The position numbers and the translations under genes were made by a program. From contig VCJN01000902.1 in the NCBI GenBank assembly GCA_006384855.1, positions 33,867 to 97,866 of the forward strand: 64,000 nt of DNA, in the 5' to 3' direction. Positions 24,701-37,200 of the stretch are shown piece by piece. The DNA is from Tetraselmis striata. Its lineage: Eukaryota > Chlorophyta > Chlorodendrophyceae > Chlorodendrales > Chlorodendraceae. Below the pieces are notes generated by a model, which was given only the letters and a program-made list of their open reading frames with translations, made no database searches and was not told the origin of the DNA. Every line of letters starts with the position of its first letter. The first letter of the stretch is position 1.

Positions 24701-27700
24701 GCGACCTACTGAAGCAGGCGGGCGACAACGATGGCGCGCTCAAGTGCTACCAGGCGTGCAATGCCACCCAGAAGGTGGGGAGCCTGCTCCCTGGCAACGA
24801 CCAGGGCGCCGTCAGCTGTCACCTGTGCACTGCCGTACCAGTTTGTGTCCACCCTCTCAGTGCCTCGCTGTTGCTGCCGCGCGCAGGTGGTGGTGAGCCT
24901 GGCCGAGAAGGGCGACATCGAGGCGCTCGTCCAGTACAGCGGTGCCCAGGGATCCCAGCCTGACTACCTCTACCTGCTGCAGTCCATGATGATGTCCAAC
25001 CCCCAGGCAAGCCCCTACCACCCCCACCTCCAACCCCACCCCCCTCGCCCTGCTGACGCCATGTGTGGGTGCTTGGGAATAGCGCGCTGAGCCGCCTGTC
25101 CTGTCTGCTTGGGGCCAACAGGGCGCTGTGGCTCTGGCGAAGAAGATCGCCAAGGAGCCCAACCCGCCCGTGGAGGTCAACACCATGGCGGACCTCTTCC
25201 TGCAGCGCAACATGATCCGCGAGGCCACCGCCTTCTTGCTGGACGTGTTGGCTGCCGATAAGCCGGAGCAGGCGCTGCTGCAGACCAAGGTGCTGGAGAT
25301 CAACCTGGTGACCAACCCTAACGTGGCGGACGCCATCCTGGCCAACAACAACCTCACGCACTACGACAGGCCGCGCATCGCGCAGCTGTGCGAGAAGGCC
25401 GGCCTGTACATGCGCGCGCTGCAGCACTACACCGACCTGCCCGACATCAAGCGCGTCATCATCAACACCCACGCGATCGAGCCGCAGGCGCTGGTTGAGC
25501 ACTTTGGCAACCTGAGCTCGGAGTGGGCGCTGGAGTGCCTGAAGGAGCTGCTGGCCACGGACATGCGCCAGAACCTGCAGCTCGTGGTGCAGGTGGCCAA
25601 GGAGTACACCGAGCAGCTGTCCCCCGACAAGATCATCGAGCTCCTGGAGTCGTACAAGAGCTACGAAGGTCCGTGCCTCGGCGGCCCGCCACGTGTCCGT
25701 GCCACATATCTGCGTCTATGCCTGATGCTTCCTATATTTTCTCTTTATCTACCCATCCATTGAGTTAATCTGACACGCCCTGCCCCCAGGCCTCTATTTC
25801 TACCTCGGCTCATACATCGCGCTGAGCGAGGACCCAGAGGTGCACTTCAAGTACATCGAGGCCGCTGCCAAGACTGGCCAGATCAAGGAGGCAAGTGGCT
25901 GCCCAGACGCCTGTGCCCCCCCTCCCCCCCCTCCCCTCTTCTACTCCATGTCCTGAGCTGTGTCCCCAGAGATACCCCAGCGCCTCTGACTCGGGACGTG
26001 TGACTGCAGGTGGAGCGCGCGACGCGCGAGTCCAACTTTTACGATGCGGAGCGCACCAAGCAGTTCCTGATGGAGGCCAAGCTGCCGGACGCGCGCCCTC
26101 TCATCAACGTATGCGACCGCTTTGACTTTGTGGGCGACCTCACCAGCTACCTGTACAGCAACAACATGCTGCGCTACATCGAGGGCTACGTGCAGAAGGT
26201 GAACCCCAGCAAGGCGCCCGACGTGGTGGGCGCACTGCTGGACTGCGAGGCGCCAGACGACTTCATCAACAACCTCATCCTCAGCGTGCGCAGCTTGCTG
26301 CCCGTTGAGCCGCTGGTGGCGGAGGTGGAAAAGCGCAACCGGCTCAAGCTGCTCAACCCCTTCCTGGAGCACCTCGTCAGCGAGGGCAGCACCGACGTGC
26401 ACGTGCACAATGCGCTGGGCAAGATCATCATCGACGCCAACAACAACCCTGAGCACTTCCTCACCACCAACCCCTACTACGACAGCCTGACCGTGGGCAA
26501 GTACTGCGAGAAGCGCGACCCCAACATGGCGTGCGTGGCGTACAAGCGCGGCATGTGCGACGATGCGCTGGTGGCGTGCACGAACCACCACTCGCTGTTC
26601 AAGCTGCAGGCTCGCTACGTGGTGGAGCGCATGGATATGGACCTGTGGCAGAAGGTGTTGACAGAGGACAACAAGCACCGCCGGCAGCTCATTGACCAGG
26701 TGGTAAGCACCGCGCTGCCGGAGAGCAAGAACCCCGAGCAGGTGTCAAGCTGCGTCAAGGCGTTCATGTCCAACGACCTGCAGAGCGAGCTGATCGAGCT
26801 GCTGGAGAAGATTGTGCTGCAGAACTCGTCGTTCTCCGCCAACCCCAACCTGCAGAACCTGCTCATCATCACCGCCATCAAGAGCGAGCAGAGCCGCGTG
26901 AAGGACTACATCAATCGGCTGGACCACTTTGACGGCCCCGCGGTGGGCGAGATCGCGGTGCAGTACGAGCTGTATGAGGAGGCGTTTGAAATCTACCGCA
27001 AGTTCAAGCTGCACAAGGAGGGCATCCGGGTGCTGCTGGAGAAGGTCGGCTCCCTGGACCGCGCGCATGAGTTTGCGAGTAAGGTGGACGAGCCCGAGGT
27101 GTGGAGCGAGCTGGGCCACGCGCAGCTGGCGCAGGAGGCTGTGGGCGATGCGATCACCTCGTACCTGCGTGCCGCGGACACCAGCCGCTGGAGCGAGGTG
27201 ATCACCGCTGCCAAGAAGGCCGACAACTTTGATGACCTTGTGAAGTACCTGCTCATGGTGCGCAAGAAGGTGAAGGACCCCAAGGTGGACACGGAGCTCA
27301 TCTACGCGTACGCGCACACCGAGGCACTAGGCGCGCTGGAGGAGTTCATCAACGGCACGCATACCGCCAACCTGCAGTCGGCCGGCGACCGCTGCTTTGA
27401 CGAGGGGCTCTACCAGGCGGCGCGCGTCCTCTTCACGCGCATCCCCAACTACGGCCGGCTGGCCAGCACGCTGGTGCACCTGCGCCAGTTCCAGGCGGCC
27501 GTGGACGCGGCGCGCAAGGCCAACAGCCCGCGCACGTGGAAGGAGGTGTGCTTTGCGTGCGTGGACGAGGGCGAGTTCCGGCTGGCGCAGCTGTGCGCGC
27601 TCAACATCATTGTCAACGCGGACGACCTCGAGGAGGTCAGCAGCTACTACGAGGCGAAGGGCTACTTTGAGGAGCTTATCGCGCTCATGGAGAGCGGCAT

Positions 27701-28512
27701 CGGCCTGGAACGCGCGCACATGGGCATCTTCACCGAGCTCGGCATCCTGTACGCCAAGTACAAGACGGAGCGCCTCATGGAGCACCTCAAGCTGTTTGCC
27801 ACGCGCCTCAACATTCCGCGCCTCATTCGTGTGTGCGAGGAGTTCCAGCACTGGAAGGAGCTCACCTTCCTGTACATCGCGTACGACGAGTTTGACAACG
27901 CCGCGACCGTCATGATCACCCACTCGCCCGACGCGTGGGAGCACGTGCAGTTCAAGGACGTCTGCGTCAAGGTGCGCCACGCCCCACGCCCAGGCCGCGC
28001 CTTGCCCTGCAGGCTCTGTTTCCATTGCTTTACTTGTTTCGCACATTAAAATGGTCGAAGTACTACGTACATATGCTGCTCGCATGCCTACACTGCAACG
28101 CCTGTTTGACAAGCCTTTCTACCACTGGTTACACACACAATACACGGCCCATTTCACAATTTTTTACTATACATTTATGTTGTATCATATTTGCACATAC
28201 CATTTGATATCTAAATGATACATATATGTCTTAGTATTATGTTGTTATTATTTTTGTTTTCTACTATATAATAATACGTAAACGGGCTGACGGGTGCTGA
28301 CTTACCATACAAGAACAACCCTTATTATTACAAGCCTCAAATTGTGCTTGCCGGCCCCAACCTGTAAGCATTGCCTATTCTTCCGCTACATTTTCGTCTA
28401 CATTTGACCTCTGACAGGCAGAGCAGGTTCCTATTCGCATTATTCTATCCACAGAGTCGGCACCTGTGATCGTCGCCTGTGCAGATGAAATGCAGACACC
28501 AGGCGTGCCTTG

Positions 28513-28550
<38 letters not shown>

Positions 28551-29440
28551 CCCCCTGCGCGCGTTCTGGCTGGCAGGTGTCGAGCGTGGAGGTGCACTAC
28601 AAGGGCATCAGCTTCTACCTGGAGGCGCACCCCGACCTGCTGTGCGACCTGCTGCGGGTGCTGGAGGCGCGCATCGACCACGGGCGCGTGGTGGCCATCA
28701 TGCGCAAGGCGGAGCAGCTGCCGCTGGTGAAGGAGTACCTGCTGAGCGTGCAGAAGAACAACCTGGCGCCAGTGAACGAGGCCGTCAACGACCTGCTCAT
28801 CGAGGAGGAGGACTATGAGGGGCTGCGCACCTCCATCACCACCTACGACAACTACGACCAGATCAACCTCGCGTTCCGGCTGGAGAAGCATGAGCTGCTG
28901 GAGTTTCGGCGCGTCGCGGCGTACGTGTACAAGAAGAACCTGCGGTGGCGCACCGCCGTGGAGCTCGCGAAGTCGGACAAGCTGTACCGCGACGCGATGG
29001 AGACGGTCGCCACCAGCGAGCAGGCCGAGCTCGCGGAGGAGCTGCTCGCATTTTTCGTGGCCGAGGGCAACAAGGAGTGCTTTGCGGCGTGCCTCTTCAC
29101 GTGCTACGACCTCATCCGCCCCGACGTGGCCATGGAGGTGGCCTGGATGAACGGGATGATGGACTTTGTGATGCCCTACATGATTCAGTTCCTGCGCGAG
29201 TACGCCACCAAGGTGGACACGCTGGTGGCGGAGAGCCAGGAGTCGAAGAAGTCTGCGGAGGCGCAGGCCAAGGAGTCCAAGGAGGAAGAGCTGCGCGGCA
29301 ACATGTACCAGACCCTCATGCCGCTGGCGCTGCCCGCGGTGCCGTACCAGGGCGAGCCGCAGCCCACCGGCGGCTACCCCGCGCCCGGCTTCCAGCAGGC
29401 CGGCTACCCGCAGCAGAACGGCGGCTACGGCGGCTACTAA
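21788..29440 (+). CDS. CLTC: Clathrin heavy chain, 13 exons
   Basis: The scaffold subunit of clathrin triskelia, which coat endocytic and trans-Golgi vesicles. Exons: 21788-21829, 22004-22375, 22493-22623, 22764-22860, 22991-23084, 23226-23302, 23688-24060, 24479-24774, 24887-25006, 25122-25668, 25790-25890, 26010-27971 and 28577-29440. All phases agree, giving about 1691 aa (animal proteins are about 1675). The N-terminal propeller begins [14 protein letters not shown]; later landmarks are [63 protein letters not shown], and near the end [20 protein letters not shown]. The leg repeats and hub are intact, with no stop or frameshift. The C-terminal tail is Gly/Tyr/Pro/Gln-rich and reads [11 protein letters not shown], closer to plant than animal tails; the animal QLMLT uncoating motif is absent. 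Exons 9 and 11 end in GC donors (CAG/GCAAGC and GAG/GCAAGT). Introns carry long C runs and one dispersed repeat. The start is the only ATG fitting the family N terminus. Confidence 0.97.
23490..23515. repeat. GACTG microsatellite in clathrin intron 6
   Basis: Five or so tandem copies of GACTG in the intron between 23302 and 23688. Confidence 0.8.
28315..28445 (+). repeat. Dispersed intron repeat in clathrin intron 12
   Basis: Reads CAAGAACAACCCTTATTA, then CTCAAATTGTGCTTGCCGG, then TTCGTCTACATTTGACCTCT and GACAGGCAGAGCAGG. It is the best-preserved match to the transporter-intron copies. Confidence 0.7.
28514..28548. repeat. 35-nt C homopolymer before last clathrin exon
   Basis: The longest homopolymer in the window, 28 nt upstream of the acceptor for exon 13. 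It is C on the sense strand, so it can act as an extreme pyrimidine tract. Confidence 0.95.
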
Positions 29441-31289
29441 ACCCCGGGGGGCGCCCGCCCCCCACCCACCCCTCACCCCTTTCCCCCTCCCAAGTCACTG
29501 CCCCTAACATCGCCCCCCTCCCCCTTGTGCTGGTGCAAGCGCACTAGGCGCTGCGGCAGATGGGCCCGCCATTTGTTGTAAGCACACAGAAGCAGCAGCA
29601 GCAGCAGCAGCCGGATGTCCCCCTGGTCCCCTCTGCCAAACATTGAGAACGACCCTTGATCCGCCCAGGGGAAAACCGCATCGGGCCACCAACGCCAACC
29701 GAGGCTAGGCACCAACTCGCCAACCAGAAGGCGTGCTGTGATTAGCCTCGCCTTGTTCCTGCTTACACTGGTACGGGTGCCGGTGAAATTAAAAAAACAT
29801 TTGTACATAAGAAAGCTCCCGCCTTTATCCCGCTTCTATAGCCAAACTACTATGTGACCAACATGTCACGAAATTGCTGATTGGCACCCCCTTGGTCACT
29901 TGGTGCCAGTTTCTTTTTAGAAGTTTGTCAGCACCCGTAAATTAGATGATATCGTTCACTATCTACATGGGTAGGTTCATTATCCAGCGAAGGGTCGATT
30001 TTTCGGCGGTGAGCTTTATTGCCGTACGGGTACCCGTATGTAGTGCGGATCGGGCCTATAGGTGCATGACTAAAGCGCTTATGAAACGTACGATGGCCTG
30101 CTGCTCCTGTGGATGATATGCTGGCGGCTATGCACGATATATATATAGTATATACATATATATATATACATATATATATATATATTTCTGCGGATGTTAT
30201 CTCACCCAGCTCACCTGCTGCTCTGAGGCAAGCTTTACGGGGTATCACTACCGTGACTCGTGTTATAATCGACGTGGTATTATTAATTCATTACGCGTAA
30301 TGTGTCGTGATAGATGATGCGATTTTGTTGTCGTTGCGGAGGAGTCATATTGGGGTGATGAGGCAGCAAAAGCAATAAAGGGATGGGTATTGTGCTCCTG
30401 CGCCCGCCTTGCGGCCAAGCGGTTTTATAAGGGAGCGAGAGTAATAGCGCAAGCCGGTCAGCGACTCAGAAGCCGTATCCGTGCGGTTGATTACTTCAAA
30501 ATCGGGCAGGCGGATTCAATATTTTCATAGCAGCGCGCATATCATCAGGTCCAGCGGCGCTCTACTGCACACTCACACCTGTGGCATCGCGCTGTCAAAG
30601 CGTCCAGCAAATCATCATCTGCCAAACTGCCAAAGATGGAAATGCCCACCTACAACTCTGGTGCGGCGGCGGGGGCTGACATGCTGACGGTGATTCGCAA
30701 ACAGCATCATATACTGTGCGGTGCGCCGGCAGCGCCATCGCCGCTGTGTGTAGTTCAGACAGTCTGGAGTGTGCGACTGCCACTGCTGCTGCTTTATCTG
30801 GAGCAGTAATGCGGCGTGCAAGTGCGCCACAATATCAGCATGCCATGTGTTGCTGCTGCTGTCACCTCGCTGCACCATCACTATCTTCGCCTGGCTGCAA
30901 ACTCATCCCTGTATGATGATATGTACTTCGGACAGTAGGCAGCAGCATCAGTTAATTTTACCCGCACAGGTGACTGTATGAAGTGATGAGTTCTGCTGAT
31001 GATACACCTGTGGCATACTGTGCCATACCTCCGCAGTAGCACTACTGGTGTGACCATTCATCGCAGCAGTAACCGTGAGGCATCAGTGCATTCAGTGATG
31101 CGCGCTGTGGGCGCTGTGGTGGCGCAGTGTCTGGTCACATTTGGTCACATTTATATGATATTTTGACTTCGGAGTGACGACATGGCGATGATAAAATAGC
31201 AGCGCAATAACGTGATAAGGATCCAATGGATAACAATATTGCTGTATAGTGTTCTTCACTATGGGAATAATCGCAGCAAAATATAGTGA
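29441..31289. other. Clathrin 3' flank and intergenic
   Basis: The first 350 bases are probably the clathrin 3' UTR, with a CAG run at about 29588-29610 and a possible A-rich poly(A) region near 29790. Further right there is a TA/TATA microsatellite and only unsupported short frames. Confidence 0.45.
30138..30187. repeat. TA-rich microsatellite
   Basis: Alternating TA with occasional C or G, about 50 bp, intergenic. Confidence 0.9.
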
Positions 31290-31410
31290 AATTGGTACAA
31301 CAACCTTGTGTGGGATGTAGCCATTATTTATTGGGGGCAAAACGGCACAAAAATGGACATAGTACCTAATGAAATTTAAACACAGTGCCAAAGTACAGCG
31401 CGGTCTCGCG
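31290..31410 (+). mobile_element. Coding fragment inverted relative to 32130-32237
   Basis: Translates to NNLVWDVAI, then GQNGTKMDIVPNEI and a stop. The minus strand at 32237-32130 reads NNLVWDVAI, then LRMDTIPSEI, so the same protein segment occurs twice in opposite orientation. Family not recognised; the pairing suggests two insertions of one element. Confidence 0.5.
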
Positions 31411-31939
31411 ATTTTTTGTCGCGGTAATCGCCGTGAATGTGCACTATACGATATACTGTTTCCACCTCCACACGGGGCACACAAATGGCTGGCGGCTGGA
31501 GGGCCACCCGTCTTGCGGTCTTGCTTGCGTAGATTTTGCCACCCGTTTCTTCCAGCGTAAACCCCATGGTGCACATGTAGCTTATCACTACCTCTACCGA
31601 TATAGCATGTTCATACGTAGTAGTATGCAAGCACGTCGACGATTGTTCCTCGTTACCATAGATCCCTACTCCTTGCCTTTTCGCACCTCTTGGTTGCCAG
31701 TTTAGCACGTCACCTTAGGCGTGCAGCGACGGAAGCATGGCTACTGAGAACGGGGCACACCGCCTAACCGCCGTTGGGCCGTGGTAATGGAGGCCTCCAA
31801 TGGAGGGTGCTGCTGTGCTAAATAGGTTGTTGGACGAGTACTGCCACCTCGCCCCGAAGGAGGTGGAGTATATGAAGCAAAAAGCCGTGCGAGACGCAAT
31901 TGCGGCAGCATGCTCCCTCCATGTCCAGCTAGACAGCTC

Positions 31940-32237
31940 CTCAACCTCGTCCTGAGCAATGCAATGTGCCACCTATGTGGTCCGACAACTGCGCGTTTGA
32001 GTCCCACACCATGAGCTTGCACCCAATCGCGATTAAGGCCGACACGCGTTCGAATGGGAAGCGCATGTTGAAGTCCTTCCCAGCCGACGACGCACCCACA
32101 CCCCACACCGGGCTATTTTTTTGGACGACGTAGTGCATTCGCACAGAATATAATTTCACTCGGTATTGTGTCCATTCTTAGCGCCGTTTCCATGACCCCC
32201 TGCCATTTAATGGCCACATCCCACACAAGGTTGTTGG
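31940..32237 (-). mobile_element. Element coding remnant, partner of 31290-31410
   Basis: Minus-strand reading begins NNLVWDVAIKWQGVMETAL and continues through IFCANALRRPK; after a frame change it reads WGVGASSAGKDFNMRFPFER and LIAIGCKLMVWD. The protein looks like part of a transposase or retroelement product, but no catalytic motif identifies which. At least one frame break makes it a remnant. Confidence 0.4.
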
Positions 32238-34299
32238 ACCAGTTTCAAACTACATTGTGCCCATCAATCCCATTATGGGAATATATTTTTAATACTAATA
32301 TGATAACAAGTTAACAACTGCATGCTAGCGATATGTACGCCCTATTATAACGAAATTTGATTGTGTGATACTTTTACAATAGCATGACGATGTTGTCGTA
32401 GTCATCACCATGAAGCGCTATATTATCCTTACACACATTAGCCAGGTAGCAAGAAAGTTCCACCACACGCATAAGCGCCGAGGGTCCCATGACCAAGTAA
32501 AATGCTGAAACATTGTTTTGATATTAATCAGTAAAATAATCAAGTAGTGATGGATGTCGCTGCAGATAATAAAGCAGAAGAGGTCCTTACGATATGCATG
32601 GATATATAATACAATGCGACAGTAAGTATAATAATGTATAATGATTTATTTACTATTATTAATATTATTATCATCATTTTATTTCGCAGCTGTCGAGCAA
32701 GGACGACTAATATTCTCCATTATTCTAAACTAGTGCGTGCTTCAAGCATGAATAATTCGGAGAAGCATGACCCTTAATGTAGTGTAAAATTACATACTGA
32801 TGTTGTACAATGTGTCATATATAGTAGACTACGACGCGCTACTCACAAGTAATAAGTAACACTACTACTAACTTGCATCAGCATATCAGTACGGGCGGTA
32901 TTACTTAGTACATATAGTTTAATTGATAGTCAGCGATGTCATTGACTTGTTATGACTCAACACAATCGCACGCATAGCAACATACATATCGAGCAACCAG
33001 CAGCGCTCCGAAACCAGCTGCGCAGTCATCCCATGCAGCGCGGTTGCATCGCACGACACCGCGGCAGGCAATGAACTCGCAGAACATATGTCGCACCGGT
33101 TGATAATAATCGCGTCGCACCTTCTTTAATGTGGAGATATCACTGCTGCAAAACAAACATGCGGTTTTGATTTCCCATCAGCTATGTTTGGCGGTGCATG
33201 CAAGGCATGTAAAGGTAGAAACACATTCACCAATCATGAGATGCGGTCCGAGAACGCGCTCTGAAACCAGGTGCTTCCGACCTCCGACCTGGCACCCGTA
33301 GTATGCAATCGTCTCATTGGTTCGCTCGCCGCGTGTTGTCGTGGAGAGTATGGGCAAAACCATCCAGCAGCGCCTGCCTCGTGGCGCCTCACGCCGGATG
33401 ACAGACACCCCTGCATGTGCATCACCATGCATAACTATTGCAGTCGACGTGCTGGCCGTCGTGGCGTGTGTCGGCGTCCTCTCGTTGCATGCACTATTTT
33501 GCATGCATACACCGCTTAGTTATATAGCCGCAGCAACGAAAGCGACGACAATCGCAACCAATAAACGGGACTCAGCGTCACCTTGACATGTTGCTATCAC
33601 CTGCGGATACCCTTGCCATGCGCCCCGACACTCGTCCCCGAGTATGCACCGCTATATAGCCCGTTAGACATCCTCCCACGTGTGTGCTTGTCGCACGCTC
33701 AACTCGGCGCCGCAATATTTCAATCGATTACGGGGTTGTAAACCGCCGACCCTGCATCCATGGGTGGCCACGCGTCGGAGGCAGACACCATTATAGGTGC
33801 CCGCAGCATCCGTGTCGCGTTTCGTCCGGATAGGTCGCCGTCGCGCGGCGGCGGGCTATCGTTGCGCCGTCGTGCCGCTCGTTCTCACTGCGACGGCGCG
33901 TCATGATGCTCTCAGCTCGAACCGACTCCTACGCTGCCAAACATGCCCACCGCACGGCGTTTGTCCCAGAATTCCGGCCGTTGCGGGCACCACACTAGCT
34001 ACCGTATGCTTCCGAGTAGTAGGCAATGCCGCCGTCAGAGACACTGCCCGCGCGGCAGCATGAGTAGCGGCGTTGCCGTCGCAAACGGTTGCAGCGCGCC
34101 GGACCTCTCGCTCGGTCGCTCCATCCCGCCGCCGCCGGCGCGCCACAGCGTTGCTGCGCTCTGAATGACGAGCCGGTGAGTATAGCGCATATTCATCATA
34201 TGTTGTCGTCCTCATCATCACCAGCATACATGTCGACCATCAACGAGTAGGTGCGCGGTGTTTTACACGCCTCCACATCAGTAGTCTCGTGCCCCTTGT
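32238..34299. other. Intergenic, no firm gene
   Basis: AT-richer up to about 32950. Minus-strand frames at 33178-33504 and 32950-33156 have ordinary composition and could be exons, but no family is recognisable. Nothing else is supported. Confidence 0.35.
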
Positions 34300-35335
34300 C
34301 GCGGAATCTGAGTTTACGAATAGCGGGGCAGCTGAATCTAGTTATTATAATTTAGGGTGCAGGACCTGAAACCCCGGAATATTGCACATGTATGCTCAAA
34401 CTGTATCATCATAGGTTTAGTAAAACCGCATTGACACAACAACGGTCCTGCACGAGTGGTCTTGGCGCCACATTGGGCGTTTCAAGTACGCCCTCAACAC
34501 AGGAGATCGGGGTCCGAGTTGCAGCCGTAAGCACAGCCAAGGTCCTAACTGTTTTGGATGCTATGGCACAATCTTGTTCTGGTAAGAGTGAGTTGGCTAA
34601 AGAGCATCATCGGCTGCGATTGAGGCAGCGCTTCTGCTCGGAGACAACCCGACTCCGCAGTGCATCAGCTGCCCCAGCTGTTCAATCGCCCCCAAAGCCA
34701 CGACCTGACAAACGCCGCAAACCTGGACACCTCCTTGGAAGGCTTTGACGGCCCGCAGCATCTGGACCGCGGGGGGGGGGGGGGGGGGGGGGGCTGCTAT
34801 ACAATCTTACTTGATTGCCTTGAAGAGAACCCATGGAGGATGTGTGGGCAATACTGCATGACGAACGCATTGGATAGCGCTGCTGCGATTTTGCTGCGCC
34901 ACGGATGGCTTCACCCGGGACATTGTTTGCCATCAAGTCTTGCTCAAGGTGGTTAGGCTGGTGTAGGAGCTGGATATTCGCCCAATCTCGGGCGCAGCAA
35001 TCCTTGTCTATAAACCTTGTCTACAGACCGCCACGGATTCGCTCGTGGGTGGACAGTTGAAGCACTGACGGCACTGTCTTCTACCTTGGCTACCGACATC
35101 CCGTTTCTGCGCAAAGCTCATGCCACGAAAGCGGGAGCCCTGTCCATGGCCTAGTGGCACAATTTCAAAGCCATGTCGCGCGCCTTCTGCGAGGAGGTGG
35201 AGAATGGCCGCGATGAGTGGGTTGCCGACGGCAAATCTGCATCCGACGACTGATGGCATCATGCTTGGCCCATCACCGTTGCTATGGTGAGCTACAACGT
35301 TGCGGGCCTCTTGCATGCCCTGTACGGGGGGCTGT
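34300..35335 (+). mobile_element. Decayed element related to the 15.5-16.6 kb one
   Basis: 34300-34395 matches 15520-15600 (GCAGCTGAATCTAG, CGGAATATTGCACAT), and 34450-34490 matches 16505-16560, but the CTATAGTGA arrays are missing between them. Downstream there is coding-like sequence with in-frame stops, for example PFLRKAHATKAGALSMA, then FKAMSRAFCEEVENGRDEW. A G run lies at about 34772-34793. Probably a deleted copy of a larger element. Confidence 0.45.
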
Positions 35336-36564
35336 TAAAAATATTCCCCGTACGACCTCGGCCTTACGTCGGGATGTGTACGACTCGGACGGGGGCAGCC
35401 TACTCGCGAGGGATGTTCGAAGTATAATCGTGTTTCCGTACCTCGGTGCGACCCGCGACCGACGGGTAGAAGAACTGGCGCCCCCCGTATGATTTAAACA
35501 TGTGAATAACTCGAATCCCGGCCTAGTACCGCGGAATGTTTGGCGGCGCTCTGCGGCCGACCCGTTCGGAACATACGGATAACCCTCAGCCGCCCGTGAG
35601 AACGGGCGAGGGCGGCGAGCGCGAGAAGACGGGAGCCCGGCACTTATGGGCGGGGCGGGCGTTCGGGGGCGGAGAGGCCGGGCATACATGGCAGCGACTC
35701 AGGGGCCAGAATGACATGAGCCGGAGTGCCCTGAGGGAGTCGCAGCCATGCAACTACGGGAGGAGTCAGCTGGCAGCCAGCCCGGTCTGACCCTTGACTG
35801 GCGGCTACGGTGACATGTATGGCGCGCGGCGGCGGAGAGCGGCGCGCATGCGAGAAGGACCAAATTGCCAACCACATAGCGACGACAAGCGGACGGGGGG
35901 GGGGGGGGGGGGGGGGGGGAACCCGCCTTTCTCTCGTCTCCATCCCCCTTGGATATCCTACCGCAAGAGCTTACGCGTGGGATTATATAGCGGCAGCAGC
36001 GGCGGAAATAGACCCAGAGGAGGAGGCGATGGAGATATAGGAACGGCTGCAGGAGCTACAACGACATGACGGGGAGGTGGCGGAGGCGAACCGGATGCAT
36101 GTGGAGCTGGAGTTGTTTAACAGGGGCATAGTGACAGCGAGCAACAAGTAGACAGTAGGCCGTGAGGCAGGGAGGGTCAAGGGCGTAGCCACAGCAACCT
36201 ATAGCACTGGCAGCAATTAACAGAGGGAAACCTACATAAATGTCCCATGGCAGTACTTTACACAGTACTGGACATACTGGACTTCCCTGACAAACGAAGT
36301 GCGCAAGCCGCCAAATCAGAGAGGGGGCGGGGGGGGGGGGGGGGGGGGGGGGTGGAGGCTAAACCAGGAAATTAATTCGGAAGAGCCTAAGCAACGATAC
36401 AGGTACGTGCGTTCGTGCGTTCCGCAAGCGGGCGGAGAAGTACCAAACTATATATCGGACAAAACCCCGGACCCCGTGATAATCAAGAAATTCATAACGG
36501 AAAATGGTTGTCGCCGGAAGGCGTACGCCGCCATGTGATCGATCCGATCATTAGTACTTACCGA
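35336..36564. other. No gene recognised
   Basis: Contains G runs at about 35896-35920 and 36330-36351. A short phrase with RLQELQRHDGEVAEANRMH near 36040 follows a stop and may be a coiled-coil remnant. No intact gene. Confidence 0.35.
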
Positions 36565-36800
36565 CCTGATACCCGAGGCGGAGCATGCTAAGTTGGCAGC
36601 GGACCGGGCGTCTTCCGCCCCAGTGCAGGGTGTTCACCGGTACTACCCTTTTGTGGTTGAGGACCGCGGCCGACTCGGGAAGTCCGCTTTGACGGTGGTC
36701 TACATCTTCGCGGTGCTGTTGGCTGTGCGCAACTTCCCTGGCGGTCCTTCCGCCCCGACCTCTTGCTTTCTTCGTGGTCAATCCGTTCATACGCCTCACT
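36565..36800 (+). mobile_element. Repeat family X, 5' half
   Basis: Encodes AEHAKLAADRASS, then YYPFVVEDRGRLGKSALTVV and APTSCFLRGQSVH. It matches the first half of the 13.6-14.1 kb copy and stops where the second half should begin; that half resumes at 39745. Confidence 0.65.
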
Positions 36801-37200
36801 CGGTAGCAACCGCTGCCCCGCCCATCCCACTCGGGATGCTGAGAGCAGCTAAAGGGCACCGGGGGCGGGGCAAGAGGGAGCAGGGCCAATGATTGTGGAA
36901 GAGCGGGCACCCGCTTGCATGCCATCGTATTATATCTTGCACAATATCTGTTGCTGCACTCATATCTCACATCACTAGCTTAGCTATAGTGATCCCCCCC
37001 CCCCCCCCCCCCCCCCCCCCGCACCGCGTACGCACAAGCCTGGGTATACGCATCAACTGCCCGCCGGGATGAGAAACTGGTATTGGTAGTGTGTCTGTGG
37101 GGTGGAGGGGGGGCAAAAGAGCTGCCAATTGCTGCCAAGCTGGTGCGTTACATTGGGGCAGGCGCTGGGCAGACAATTGGGGCTCGCTTCAGAGCATTGT

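Noticed and set aside
25941..28112. Long minus-strand frames opposite clathrin
   Set aside because: Shadows of a GC-rich conserved gene with strong third-position bias.
35476..35483. TGGCGCCC, like a tRNA-Lys primer-binding site of an LTR element
   Set aside because: Only eight bases match, and no LTR pair or gag/pol frame could be tied to it.
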